Shown piece after piece: positions 22,595-34,194 of a stretch of 64,000 bases of DNA (position 1 is the first letter of the stretch; each line of letters starts with the position of its first letter). The stretch comes from Stercorarius parasiticus. Lineage: Eukaryota > Chordata > Aves > Charadriiformes > Stercorariidae. A program made the position numbers and the translations under genes. Under the pieces are notes generated by a model. The model did no database searches and was not told the DNA's origin. It worked only from the letters and a program-made list of their open reading frames with translations. The stretch lies in NCBI GenBank assembly GCA_013396915.1, contig VWZL01005124.1, positions 71,548 to 135,547 of the forward strand, given 5' to 3'.

Positions 22595-23800
22595 AGTGCC
22601 ACCTGGCCAGCACATCCCCGCAGTCATCCATGGCCAATGCCCCGAGGGATGGGCTCCATTCTGCCCTGGCAAAACAGCTGCCCCACAGCTCCCAGTACCA
22701 CCTCTCTGGGCTGGAGTCCTGATGGCCAGTGGCAGGGGACCAGCAAGACCATCTTGCCACTCCACACAGATGGCTCCACAGGGGACAAGGGATGGAACAC
22801 AACCATCGGCAGGGGGGAGCGGCTGAGGGTAAAGAGCCCCAGCACTGGCCATGTGCCATCATTCCTCTGTTTGGTGTCACCGCTGTCCCCGGGGCAGTCC
22901 CTGCTCTGGGATGCATGGCACAAAGGCAACCTTGAGCACTGAGAGGGCCATGCTCTTTCCCTGAATAGCTGCCCTGACGCACCATGCCCACAGGGTACCC
23001 CTGACCCCATCTCTGCCGCCCAGCAACAGCCAGTCTGGGGCTGGAGGGTCTCATGGGGGGGCGCACACACTGAGCCCATTCATCCGCCAAAAAGGGGCCC
23101 TTGTTCCCTGCAGACAGGCTGCAGGGGCCCGACCAGCTGTGGCGATGCGGGTCCACCCAGGGCAGGAGCAGCCCCGGGCGCTTCACAGCCCTGCTGGCTC
23201 CAGCAGGGCTGGCCGATGAGCTACGCCATGATGTTTCCCACTTCTGGCAGCCGCAGGCAGGGGCACGGGCAGGGGTGCAGGCAGGGCTCCACAGCCTCCA
23301 GCTCCCACTCGTCTTCTGAGGCTGGGGCAGGCTGTGCTAGGACATCGTTCCCGATGCACTGGGCAGGGTCCGGACCCAGCTGCTCCATTGAATCCAGGCA
23401 AACAGGGACCATCCCCTTCTCCTGGCACACACTATGCTGGGCGGACATGGAGCAGCCCAGTGAGGAAGTGCTGCAGACTGGCTCAGGTGGAAGCAGGAGA
23501 GATGCCGGGTGGTTGATGTACCGATGACCCCATCCTGTCCTGCAGCCTCTCCTCACCAATGCTCCTGCTCTGACAAATCTCAGCACCCCACCTCCAGCAC
23601 CCTGCAGCCCCTAGGGTTGTGAGTGGGGCACCTTCCGTGGGGTATCCTCCATTCAGGGGATGCTGGGCTTGTGTGGACCCAAGGGACCATGCCACGCCGG
23701 GCAGGGTTGCCCCTGCTCCCCACAGGCATCAGGGCTCCCCAGCTGCCCAGGTCGCTGGCTCAGGCTGTTTCTTATCCATCTGCTCTCCTGTCACATCCCT
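22595..23800. other. GC-rich DNA, no gene recognised
   Basis: A 234-codon minus-strand frame (22,482-23,186) overlaps a 125-codon plus-strand frame; no recognisable domain in either. Scattered G-runs occur, for example around 23,046-23,052. Confidence 0.5.
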
Positions 23801-23804
23801 GTCT

Positions 23805-23950
23805 CCCTGATTATTTTAATGAGGATAATTATTCACACCTGGGCAATTCAAACCCGCTAACAATAACAATTTTAATTAGTTTCCACTACAAATCTGAAAC
23901 GTCGTCATTAACATTTAAAACGCTTGCGATTGGCAAATCTGTATAAAGCA
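23805..23950. promoter_or_regulatory. Candidate enhancer-like island (homeodomain/SOX-type motifs)
   Basis: An abrupt AT-rich island with TTTTAATGAGGATAATTATT, CTAACAATAACAATTTTAAT running into TTAATTAGTTTCC, GTCGTCATTAACATTTAAAA and GCGATTGGC (reverse CCAAT). It holds one TAATTA palindrome (23,873-23,878), three further TAAT/ATTA cores and two ACAAT SOX-type cores in 120 bp. Not a recognised repeat. Function is inferred. Confidence 0.38.
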
Positions 23951-23954
23951 AGGC

Positions 23955-26900
23955 CTGGGTGGGCTGGGGGGAGCTGTGGGAAGGGTGGGCAGGGCTCAGG
24001 GGTGCAGGTGGGATGGAGGAACCCACAAGCAGGGGGCAAGGCCACATACTCACACACCGTGGCCCTGAGCTGTTCTGCTCCATTCCAGCTACCCCCCAGC
24101 CCATCACGGGGGTGTGTGGCAGGGAAATGCATCACCCAGGCACTTCGGTGAGTGTGGGCAGGGACCAGATCCCGGCATTTGGTGGCACCTTGCCTGTTTG
24201 CAGTGGCATGTGAGCTGCAGCCTCTGGGGACCTGCGTAGGCAGGCATACCCGGGTGGGGGGATACCCATCATCCAGGCAGCGATGCACCTGCAGGCAGGG
24301 GCACCTACATGCCCAACACAGCAGGTCACCATGCCCCACACCATGCAAATGGGAGACCAGGAGAAGGGGACATGTCCCAGAGACTCACCCCACTTCCCCA
24401 GGGCTCTCTTGAACCTCAGAAAATCTCTGCTCCCCAAAAAAGCTTTGATACAGACGTCCCACTGCACCACAGCATCTGAAGACCATGAGCACTGGGGTTA
24501 AGCCTGTCTCAGTCCTACACACAACCGTGTGTCCCACAGCAGCTCCCAGTGCCTCTCCCTCCAGGCAGCCCTGGCCAGCCTCAGCACAGCTCTGCCCAAG
24601 CAGCCCTGCAGAAGATGGGGAATACCTTGGAGGGGACTGGGGACAGTTGCAAACATGCCCCTCTCTAACCTAAGGTGTAAGACTGACTGGGGAAGAAGTG
24701 GTGGTGCCCTGAAGGTAGATAAAGGGGATTTTTCATGGGGGTGGGAAGAGACAGTGCCCTGGAGTGCAGAGCCAGGTTGAGCAGGCTCTGGCTGGTGTGG
24801 TCTATGTGCAGATCATCCATCACCTGTGGGCACACATGAGGAACGCTCCCTGGATCAGCAAGCCTTTCTGACCCAGCCCCTCCAAGCTCACCCCTCGGTG
24901 CATTGTTGTCCCCAAGGGTCCTTCTCACCCAAGGTACAGCTGCAGCCGGCGGGGTAAGGGGTCAGGGGCTCTGGGCAGGCTCCTGCAGGGGCTTGAGTAT
25001 GGATAGCACAGGTCTGGGGCTTCAGAGGCGCTGGAGCAGAGCAGGGTTAAATACAGCTGCAGAGATGAGCTGCTGCTGTCACCCTGCACATGCTGGGGTC
25101 CTGCAGCCCCTCATCTTTTCCTCTAAACGGCAGAGGACTGCCTGCTTGCCCTGACTCCTCAGCATCCCGACATGAGCTAACACTGCCCCACTTTCCCACT
25201 GCTCTTGCATCTGCCTGCCATCTTTCCTCCACTGGAGGTATCTGTGGCCCCATTCATGGGCTTTACCCTTGTTTGGCTTGCTCAGGCATGTGTGGCAGGG
25301 GACCACACTCCAAGAAGTTGCTCCAGGCACTAGAGGGAACAAGGGGAAAAGAAAACACCAATGATGCTTTGGTCCAACTGCTGCCTCTGGGAGGTGGGTT
25401 GTGTGTCCCCTAGGATCCTGGGCTCAGCTTTCCCTCAACACCAGGTCTGCCTTTGCGAAGTGGAGCCCTTCTCAGGCTGGTGCTCACTTGTCCCTGGAGG
25501 AAGCTGGAGGAAGAAACACTTCCACAGTGCCCAGCTCAGGCAACCTGTCAGCAATCACATCAATCATTCAGCTAAGCCTGGCCTCATGGGATGTGTTTAG
25601 CAGGAGGATCTGGAATAATGCTGGGCAAGGATGTCGAGCGGCACATGCGAGGCCCGCGTGCGTGTTGCCCCAGCAGCAGGGCAGCAAGATGCTCTCCTGA
25701 AGGCAGCAGAAGTGAGCAGCAGAGCTGGAGCTGCGGTTTCAGGGCGATGGGGACTCAGCAGTCACCCGAGGGTGTTTCAGCAATGGGGGAACAGCCAGGG
25801 CGCCTCCAGCCCAAGATGTCCTGGTAGCTGGGGTGCCACAAGGTCCAGGATCTTGCAGGGTGCAGGATGGAGACTGGTTGCTGTCAGGGGATGTGGCAGC
25901 AGGGCAAGGGTGACCCACAGCCTGGGCAGGGACCTTGTTGTCAGACTGGGGACAGGACTGTGGTCCTGAGACTGTTTGATGTCCTTGGAGCTGTTTCCCT
26001 CTAGGCTTGTCCAGCTCTCTGCATGCTGACGGAAGGAGCTGTCTGTGTCCTGCCCTGCTGAGAGCTTTCCTCCAGCCTGGCAAGGCTGGGGGTCACAAGG
26101 GCTGGAGCTGTTTCCCTTGTGCCTGCCCTGCCAGCTGTTGTGCAGGGACACAAGAGGCCATGAAGGGGCCATTGAGTACCTGTTGTGACAGCAGTGCAAT
26201 GAGGGGCACCCAGGTCCGAAGGGGACAAGGGCTGTGTCTCCATGGCAGCCCAAGACCACCATTAACCAGAACAGACCCTGCAGCCCCATGCTGGTGGGGA
26301 AGGGCCAGTTGTCCTAGCAATTCCCCCACCCCAGCTGCATCCCAGTGACAGCTCTTGGCAAGGTGAGATCCTGCCTGTCTTGTGCCCAGGGTGCAGTGGT
26401 TTCTCTGGCCCTGGGACATGGGGCAGTGAAGTGCTGTGCACCTTTCCTGCATCTTTTTTGAATGGGAGGTGCTGGGCAGTAGGGAACAGCGTTGTGGCCA
26501 GGTCTTGGGCATGGTGAGTCCCACTGTGGCCGGGATCCTGCATCCTTCTCCTGGGTAGAGATTCTGCTTTACTGCTTCCCTCCAGGACCCCAATGCCCAG
26601 GGACCAGTCGAGACTAGCTCTTTTGCAAAGTGGACACCAGTAGGCTTAGGGCAGGGTGGGCAGCTGAGCCCCTTGCCACCCCAGAGTCCCCTACCCTCAG
26701 CACCATGCAGGGGACTCTTGGGCAGACTTGAGTGCTGCAGAGCATCCTGCCCTCCCTGGCCCACAGCAGAGAGGAAGACCACAGCAGAGATGGAGGAAGA
26801 CCACAGTAGAGATGAGATGATGAAGCCAACACAGAAGGGCTTGGGACAGGGTGGTAGCATCATTGCTGAGAGCCCTGGACCATCTCTGCAGCCAGAGCCT

Positions 26901-26955
26901 GGCCAAACTCAGGTTCAGCAGCTTCTTGAGGGGCTGGCAGGCAGCAAGCTGCCGG
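23955..26955. other. GC-rich DNA, no gene recognised
   Basis: Frames up to 256 codons (26,093-26,863, minus) are without recognisable domains. A 22-bp unit (GAAGACCACAGCAGAGATGG-AG) is repeated in tandem at 26,774-26,817 with one substitution. No transposon or RNA gene is recognised. Confidence 0.5.
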
Positions 26956-26959
26956 GGCA

Positions 26960-27170
26960 GAATGTATGAGTGAAGATTACAGCCACCTCCTCTCCCTCCC
27001 CCAGCTACACCGGCTGTTGTCTTAGCGTAAACAAGGTATTTAATATGCAGAAGCACTCATTAGCATCTCCTGCTTTCAGCGGCACTGTGTCTGCAGCTGG
27101 ACTCACGGGACATGTCACAGGAAATCTCTACACACAACTTTTAATTACAGACAAATGGGTGGACACGTTG
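26960..27170. promoter_or_regulatory. Candidate conserved island with forkhead-type site
   Basis: Contains TTAGCGTAAACAAGGTATTT (GTAAACA is the forkhead core), AATATGCAGAAGCACTCATTA, and AACTTTTAATTACAGACAAA. It lies between GC-rich stretches and has no repeat identity. Inference from composition and motifs. Confidence 0.3.
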
Positions 27171-27258
27171 TCATTACCAGCTCCCGGTGCTTCCTGCCAG
27201 TCCAGCTCTGCCTCACCTCCAGAGGAGCCTATGGCCAGGCTGGGGCTGCCTGAACTGT

Positions 27259-27300
27259 GGGGGGGTCCCAGGGCAGCGGGGACAGGGGGGACACTGGGGG
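27259..27300 (+). other. G-quadruplex motif
   Basis: Five runs of 3-7 guanines lie at 27,259-27,265, 27,271-27,273, 27,278-27,281, 27,285-27,290 and 27,296-27,300, with loops of 5, 4, 3 and 5 bases. This satisfies the usual G3+N1-7 rule with a spare run. Folding in vivo is not shown. Confidence 0.75.
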
Positions 27301-27309
27301 TAGTGGGCA

Positions 27310-28805
27310 CCTGGTGGGGTAAACAGGGACCTTCCAGCAGCAGAGATGCATCCCTGGCATCGCCAGCTGGCAGTGGTGGGGAGCTGGGTATAGAAGCCCC
27401 ATCCCCACTTCTAAGGATGGTGTCTTGGCAGGGTGGGTCAAACCCTTGTGAGGACATGAGGTAACACAGATGGAACCCCACCTTCCTTCCCCTGGAGGCT
27501 CCCAGACCCTGCTTCAAGGTGTTCAAGCTTCCACGTCTTCCATAAATGCTTGCTGGACCACAGCCATGGACCACAGCCATCCTTGATCCTCTTTGCCACT
27601 CCTTGGGGTCCTGCAGCTCATGGTGACAAAGGGAGAAGGAAAGGTGACAAAGCTCAAACCAAAGGATCCCAGGACAGACCCTGTTTTTCTCAGTATGCCA
27701 AGGGGGAGGCAACTGCATGGGCTTGAAGGTCATCATGCAGACAGATGGCCACTGATCATCCAAATTAGAGGTGTTGGTCCAAACTGGACACTCCAGCATC
27801 CCAGTGCCCGTGCATTTCCAGAGCCTGGAGCTGCCCATCTGCGGTGAGATGGGCAGCCAGGTCTCACCGGCTGGCTGCACAAAGAGGAGCAGGAGGGAGA
27901 GGGTGTAAAATCTGCATCCTCAGAGGGAGAACTGTGCAGGTGGGTGCCAGGGATGGTGCTGAGACACCTCGTGCGGTGGGGACGGCAGCTGTAGGCTGGC
28001 CCACAGCCTGCAGCCAGGCATCCTTGGGGGGGAACAAGTAGGGCAGCTGGACGGGGACCCCTCATGCACAGCCCAGCTTTACTCTGGTGCTGCCGGAGCT
28101 GGCACAGACCTCCCCTTCCCTGATCCTGGTGTCAAGTGTTCCCAGGGCAGCAGTTTGGCCTGGGGCACTGGCAGACGTGTCGATCACTCTTTCTATCACA
28201 CAAGGAAACTGCCTGAGCTCCAGGCCCTGGTTCCTGATGCTGGACTGGTTTAGAAAGCAGCTATTGTCCTCCAGGGTTCACCTCTCAGCCCTGGGACTAC
28301 AGCCAGCTCGCCAGCCCCTCCCTGGCAGGGTCTGCTCTGGAGCAACACTTTTTGAAGGCAATCTTGTGCAGGTTTGCTTTTGCAAGCAAGTAACAGCTGA
28401 TGATTTCTCACTTGCTTTCCCATGGGGCCACTTGTGTGCTCGAGGGAGGGTGGAGAGGGGCGTGCAGGCATTCTGCACACAACCTTTGTATGGTTTGGAG
28501 GCTGTTTAAGCGGTGCTCAGGCTGGGGGAGCGGGGGGTAAGGTCCACCGATGCAGGGCACAGCAGACAGCTGGCACCGGCAACCGCAGCTGCACCGGTGC
28601 CCTTCCCTGCACAGGCTGCTGCTCCCGGGCGGGTGCTTCCCCAGGGATGCAGCTGGGCAACAGCAGGTTATAACGTCTCTTCCTGCAAAGCTTTTATCAA
28701 AAGCCATTTGTCAGCTACCGGAGTTACCGGTAATCCCATCCCAGCCACAAAATGCCCCTCCTGAGGTGGGCAGCAAGCAGCAAGCAGCACCCTTCCAGGG
28801 AGACG
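27310..28805. other. No gene recognised
   Basis: GC-rich unique DNA with a 250-codon minus-strand frame (27,128-27,880) that runs through the G-quadruplex motif and has no recognisable domain. A 13-base direct repeat GGACCACAGCCAT lies near 27,553-27,580. Confidence 0.5.
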
Positions 28806-28809
28806 AAAG

Positions 28810-29430
28810 GATGCTAGCAGCCCAGAAAGCCAACTACATCCTGGGCTGCATCAAAAGAAGCGTGGCCAGCAGGGAGAGGGAGGGGATTCTACCCCTCTAC
28901 TCCGCTCTCATAAGAGTACCTGGAGTACTGTGTCCACCTTTGGAGTCCTCAGCACGATAAGGACATGGACCTGTTGGAGTGGGTCCAAAGGAGGCCATGA
29001 AGATACTGTGAGGGCTGAAGCCCCTCTGCTGTGAGGACAGGCTGAGAGAGCTGGGGGTGCTCAGCCTGGAGAAGAGAAGGCTCCAGGGAGACCTTTGAAC
29101 CCTTTTCAGTCCCCAAAGGGGCTCCAGGAAAGCTGGGGAGGGACTCTGGATCAGGGAGGGGAGCCGTAGGAAGAGGGGGAAAGGTTTTAAACTGGAAGAG
29201 GGAAGATGTAGATGAGATATTATGAAGAAATTTTTCACTCTGAGGGTGGTGAGCCCCTGGCCCAGGCTGCCCAGAGAAGCTGTGCCTGCCCCATCCCCGG
29301 AGGGCTTCAAGGCCAGGTTGGACAGGGCTTGGAGCAACCTGGTCTGGTGGGAGGTGTCCCTGCCCAGGGCAGGGGGTGGCACTGGATGGGCTTTAAGGTC
29401 TCTTCCAACCTAAACCATTCTATGATTCTA
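28810..29430 (+). mobile_element. CR1 LINE, 3' portion, plus strand
   Basis: About 620 bp covering the end of the CR1 ORF2 reverse transcriptase and the 3' end. Readable pieces include Ala-Gln-Lys-Ala-Asn...Gly-Cys-Ile-Lys-Arg-Ser-Val-Ala-Ser-Arg near 28,830 and Tyr-Ser-Ala-Leu after it. Next come the CR1 GGCTGAGAGAGCTGGGGGTG block, CAGGCTGCCCAGAGAAGCTG, and the tail TTCTTCCAACCTAAACC then ATTCTATGATTCTA. The reading frame is broken in several places. It is 5'-truncated, as most CR1 copies are. Sequence is closer to the family pattern than the fossils, so it is comparatively young. Confidence 0.96.
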
Positions 29431-32400
29431 GGATACCCTGCTCACTCTGGCACCAGCCTTCCCATCCCAGTACATCCTGGGCAGCTAATGCAGGCTGGGA
29501 TGTGGGGTGGAGGAGGCAGGCTGGGTTCTGTGCAGTGTTGCAGGGAAGAACCAGTTCATTCACAGGTAGTTTGGGCACCTCTATGCTGCACAGCCCCCAG
29601 AGAGGCCAAACTGGTGGCCACAGGGGGACAAAAATCTTGGGACTGGGCTGGATTTCAGGAGTCCATGCAGCATATGAGGGCATAAATCACTCGCTCTGTG
29701 ACCTGCGAGGCCAGGAAGGAGTTACAGCAACTTTTCCACCTCACACCCCTAAACACCCATGGCACCCTAGTCTGGGAGGCCACTAGCCACATTCATCATG
29801 CAGACCTCGGAGGGTATCTCCTCCTCCTCCTCATCAGGGCTGAGCATGCTGCTGGCACCACTTTGCTGCATCATCCCCAGAGACCACCAAGCAAAGCACA
29901 GGCAGAGCTGCTCTGCAGCTCGGGGTTCACTGGAGGTGAGGATAGAGGTGGTGTGTGGGCGTGTGTCCTCTCCTCCTGACGTAGCCTGCATGCCCTCCCA
30001 TTCCTTATTGCCCTCCGCTGACTCCAAAGCAAGCTGGGATCCCCTGGAAACATCAGAGATGCCAGATAAAAGGATCTCGCCCATCCGCCTGCTCCTTCCC
30101 CTCTCCAAACTGCTCTCTGCTGTCCCTTAAATCACATTGGGCCCATGGATCCTCGCTGCCAGCCACATCCCAAAATCAGCTGTCTTAAAAATAACTCGCT
30201 GAAAACCCCAGCCTGGCTTGGCACAGGCACAGCCCGGGGCTGGGAGTGAGCAGAAGGAGCTGGGACGCAGCTCGGCGAGCAGCAGCCTCTGAGCTCCTCT
30301 GCCCTCTTGGCTGCCCAGATGGGTGTGTACACTCACCCGTATAACTATGCACTTATATATAGCCTGGACTTTCTGCACCACCACGGTCTTGGAGTTGCCA
30401 TTTCCTCCCCGCAGGGCTGGCACTGGGGACATGTAGCCACATCAATGCCAGGGTGACACTTATCCCAAGGGACCATGGTCCCCATCCCAGGGGAAAAGCA
30501 GAAAGGACACGTGCCAGCCCAGCAGGAGGTGGGATGTGGGAGCAATGAGGCGGGTGTCTGTGCAGGGAAGGCTGGCTGAGGGTGCTGGCTGAGTGGGAAT
30601 GGCTGTGACAGGTTTGAGTGTCCCCAAGGACAGATGAGGACTGTGCCAGCCAGGAGGAAAGGAAAAGGATGTTGAAACCCAGGCTGGAAAAGTCTGAGGG
30701 CTTTCACAGAGGTGCTGTGCTGGGAAAACCATCAGGATTTACACCTGGAATGGGAAAACAGAGAGAGGGCTGGGAGGAGGGTCTCACCCAGGGCAGGGGG
30801 TGAGAAATGCTCTGTGGCGCTCTCCATGGCAACTGCGGGAGCCGGAGGAGGGAAGGCTGGGAGGAGGATTAAGGGATGCTTTTTGGCCATTCTGATCCTA
30901 AGCTATTGCCTGAACGTCTGTGAAATACAATGGGTGTCCCTGTGCTGCCCTGTGTCCTCCGGACTGCTCCCAACAGTGGTCCAGAGGGGCATCCAGCTGC
31001 TGCTTAGCAGGGGGGCCCACCACCATCTGATCTAATAGCAGAGATAGGGGTGATCTGGGGGAAAAAAGACCCACTGCCTCCCAAAATTTAACAAGCAGAG
31101 CATCTCTAGCATCCTCTAGCTGGTGCCCCCCCAAGGTTAGACCCTGCCCTGATGGGGATAAGCCTCCTGCTCCCTTGAATCCTTCTCAGCCACCACTTGG
31201 GTCTCACCATCACCTACTGAACGCAGCAAGGAGAAATCTCCTCTCCAGGAGGTATTTTTAGGCCTGGCTTCTGCAGTTTCCTGGTGCTCCCAGCCTTTCA
31301 GTGCCTCTGTTCTCGGAAAACACAGGTCCCTTCCAGTCATGTGTCCTGTGGGGTCCATTTCTAGGCGTGCAGCCCAGCGCTGCCTGCATCAAGAGGCAAG
31401 TGGCCATCATGTGGACTCGTACGCAGAGGCAGAGGTGTCCCAGCTCCACCAAGAGCCAGGCAGGGAGCACCTCCCTCGCCCCACGTCACCACCACTGGCG
31501 ACCTGGATTCCTCTCTGAGCCACGAGCCGGTGACCTCAGCAATAAACAAAGAAACAGAATAAAACCAGGGCAAGACAGATGCCTGTTTTATAGGCTTTTT
31601 AAAAGCCTTTGACTCATTCTGGCAGGCAGGACTAACCTTAAATTGCTATGTGATGGAACTGGTGGAAAATCAGCTGGCAACATCGAAGCTGTGCACCGAT
31701 CCATCAAGCATAGGATAAAAATAAACAGCAAATGGGCCCCGGGGCTGGCGGGAGGAGCAGGACCCCGGTGTTAACCTCTGCACCCCAACACAGCACCCTG
31801 CCTTCGCCCTCAGGGCTGGGGCTCTGTGCTTCGCAGGACTGAGCGTCCTCAGTCCCCTTACATAAAGGAGGGCTCAGCCCTGTGCAGGATGGGGCCCAAG
31901 GGCTGGCATCTCCCCCCTGCGAGATTCTCCGGTGGAAACGTCCTTGGCTGGGATCCCACCACGGTGCCTGGCTTCTGCATTGCCCTGTGGGACTCAAAGC
32001 TGGCATATTTGCTTCCCTGGCAAGGTTTATAAAATAGACCCAGGGTAAACATCCTGCTCTGAGGAGTGAGGGGGAGTATGATTCCTAAACAGAGCTGGGA
32101 TGTCTGCTTTGGAGAGGGGGCACATCCCAGCTGAACCATTCCTCTCCCAGGGCCAGTGCAACAAGGAGCATCAATGTCCTTCAACATCTGGGTGGAAGAG
32201 TGGGGCTAGAGGGACGAGCCCGGCAAAGCTGTGCTCTACGCACTCTACATGTTGGAAAGCCAGACAGAAACCCAACCCCATGAGCAAGTCCAGCTGTGTA
32301 TGGAGAGGGGCCAGCACCAGCCACTCAGGGCAGGATGGCAGCAGCATCATCTGTCACCTCCCCATCGGGGTCCCACTGCCCTGACAGCAACATCCCTAGG

Positions 32401-33555
32401 AGAACTGACCTGCTCCTATCTGCAGCCTCAAATCACAAACCTTGGGTGCAACCCCCAGAGCTGATCTGCCCCCAGCACCCAGGGATGACTTACCAGGAGC
32501 ATCCACATCGGATCCGCATCCAAGTAACCATGCCAGGGACGGGGACCTGCAGGGAGCTGGGTGCAGAGGTGGGTCTGATCCCCTGGCACCCTCAGCATGC
32601 CCGTGGGTGCTGGCGAGCATAGCTCTTTCCCAGGACGTGGCACTTGTACTGGGGAACCCAGGGACCAGAGTGGACGTGCAGTCCTGGTACAAGCCAGCAG
32701 CATGGTGGCCCGTGAGCCCATGTCACCCTGGGGACACAAAGCTGGGAGCGCCCATGTGACTGTCTGCTTTCCCTGCCTTTCAGCAGTGAGCATTTGTGGC
32801 ATCAGATGTGCTGCTCCGATCTGGAGGGCATTGAAGCGCCTTCTAATGCATTTCTAATTCCTGCTTATCGCTGGAGCCTGTCGGAGCTTGTCTGCCTGGC
32901 CCCTCTCGGTGCGGTGCTCTCAGCTCAGCCCCACTACAGGAAGATCTCAGCTTCAGACCTGTGCTTTTTGCCTGGAAAAATCTCCCCACAAGCCCCTGCC
33001 CCAGTTTGCACTGTGGCGAGGGAAGCTCACACTACATCAGCTTCCTGCCTGTCACTCTCCCACTCCTTGCGTCCCTTGGCACTGGGTAGGTTGAGGTCCT
33101 GGCCCTTGCCAGGCTCTGTTGGCATCTCTGGGCTGGCAGGTGTCCCTCTGCTCAGCTCATTGCACCCTCTCTGTCCAGAGGCCATGTCACCTCTAAGAGA
33201 TGGGGGAAGCCCTTGCAGGGTGAACTCTGCAATCCATCTCCAACCCCCGAGTCCCTGAGAGACCTTCAAGGGGTGACTGAAAGTCCCCACTGGAGGGGAC
33301 AAGTGAAGTGCCACCTATGCTGGAGCACTGGCTGCCCCAGAGCCATGGCTGCAGGGTGGGGAGCGGGATCTCAGCCCCAGTGCCCTCCCGTTTCAGCCCC
33401 TGGCAGTGCTGGGAGGACAGTGGAAGGGGCAGCCTTGGCATCCCCACACCAGCCAGCGCTCCCGGGCGAGGTGCTTCTGCACTTCTAATCTCTCGTGATG
33501 GGGAAATGGCTTGGCGCAAAGTGCTCTGAGGCTGCGGATGGGAAGTGCCCTCTGC
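29431..33555. other. Unique DNA, no gene recognised
   Basis: GC-rich sequence. 30,345-30,362 has an AT-rich TATATATAG run. 31,590-31,740 is AT-richer (TTTATAGGCTTTTTAAAAGC, GGATAAAAATAAACAGC) and could be a conserved element. TCCATGGCAAC at 30,822-30,832 is a half RFX X-box. No exon, RNA gene or transposon is recognised. Confidence 0.5.
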
Positions 33556-33559
33556 ACTG

Positions 33560-33655
33560 TGCTGAAAGCTGTTATTAGCGCTAATGGCTCTTTTGCTGGG
33601 GATATTCAAATAGCAACCACTCCATTTTCATTGCAAATCTTTCCCCCCAGCCCCG
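33560..33655. promoter_or_regulatory. Small AT-rich candidate island
   Basis: AGCTGTTATTAGCGCTAATG is an imperfect palindrome around TTAGCGCTAA, followed by GGGGATATTCAAATAGC and TTTTCATTGCAAATC (octamer-like ATTGCAAAT). The palindrome and octamer-like site together suggest a regulatory element, but there is no supporting data. Confidence 0.25.
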
Positions 33656-34130
33656 CCTTCCCTGCTCCCCCTGTGAGGAAGACAAAGGCTCCTCACTGCA
33701 GTCCCAGCAAAACCGCTTTGGCTGAAGTAGCCCACCTCCCAGAGACCACCAGCCCTGCCAGGGGCCGAGCCCAGGAGGACCAGGCTGCAGACACATGGCA
33801 TGGATATTTGCAAAGGAAAGGTCCAAAGCAGCTGCTAAACCAGCACTGGGGGAAGTGAACAAAGCTCCCTTATGCAAGGAGCAGATGTACCCAGGCAGAA
33901 AGCGGAGACGGGGGAGAGCACGCACAGCCCATCAAGGCCATGGGCACTGGCGGGTGCCAGGAGCTGGCGGAGGCAGGGGAAAAGTGCAGAGCATCTCCCT
34001 TTTGTTCCCCAGAGCCCAAGGGACGGGGTGGATGTGGGGCTGGCTGCAGCAGCTCTGGGGCAGATGGCAGCCCAGCCTGCCTGGCACTGGCTGCTGCATT
34101 TACATTTCTGAGATTCACGGAAAATGAGAG
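33655..34130. other. No gene recognised
   Basis: GC-rich unique sequence; frames of 110-115 codons on both strands overlap and show no recognisable domain. Confidence 0.5.
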
Positions 34131-34133
34131 TGA

Positions 34134-34192
34134 GTTTTTTTACTTATATATATTTTTTTTTATTTATATATATATTTTTTTTTTTACTTAGT
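34134..34192. repeat. AT-rich imperfect tandem repeat
   Basis: Three units of about 20 bases, each a run of T followed by TAYTTA and (TA)n: T-run plus ACTTATATATA, T-run plus ATTTATATATATA, and T-run plus ACTTAG. This is the most A+T-rich point in the window and flanks GC-rich DNA on the left. It is likely a variable low-complexity locus. Confidence 0.8.
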
Positions 34193-34194
34193 AA

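Noticed and set aside
26093..26863. 256-codon minus-strand open frame
   Set aside because: It runs through a 22-bp tandem repeat, so its repeated residues reflect the DNA repeat. No recognisable domain.
27128..27880. 250-codon minus-strand open frame
   Set aside because: It passes through the G-quadruplex C-runs on that strand, giving Pro-rich filler; no domain.
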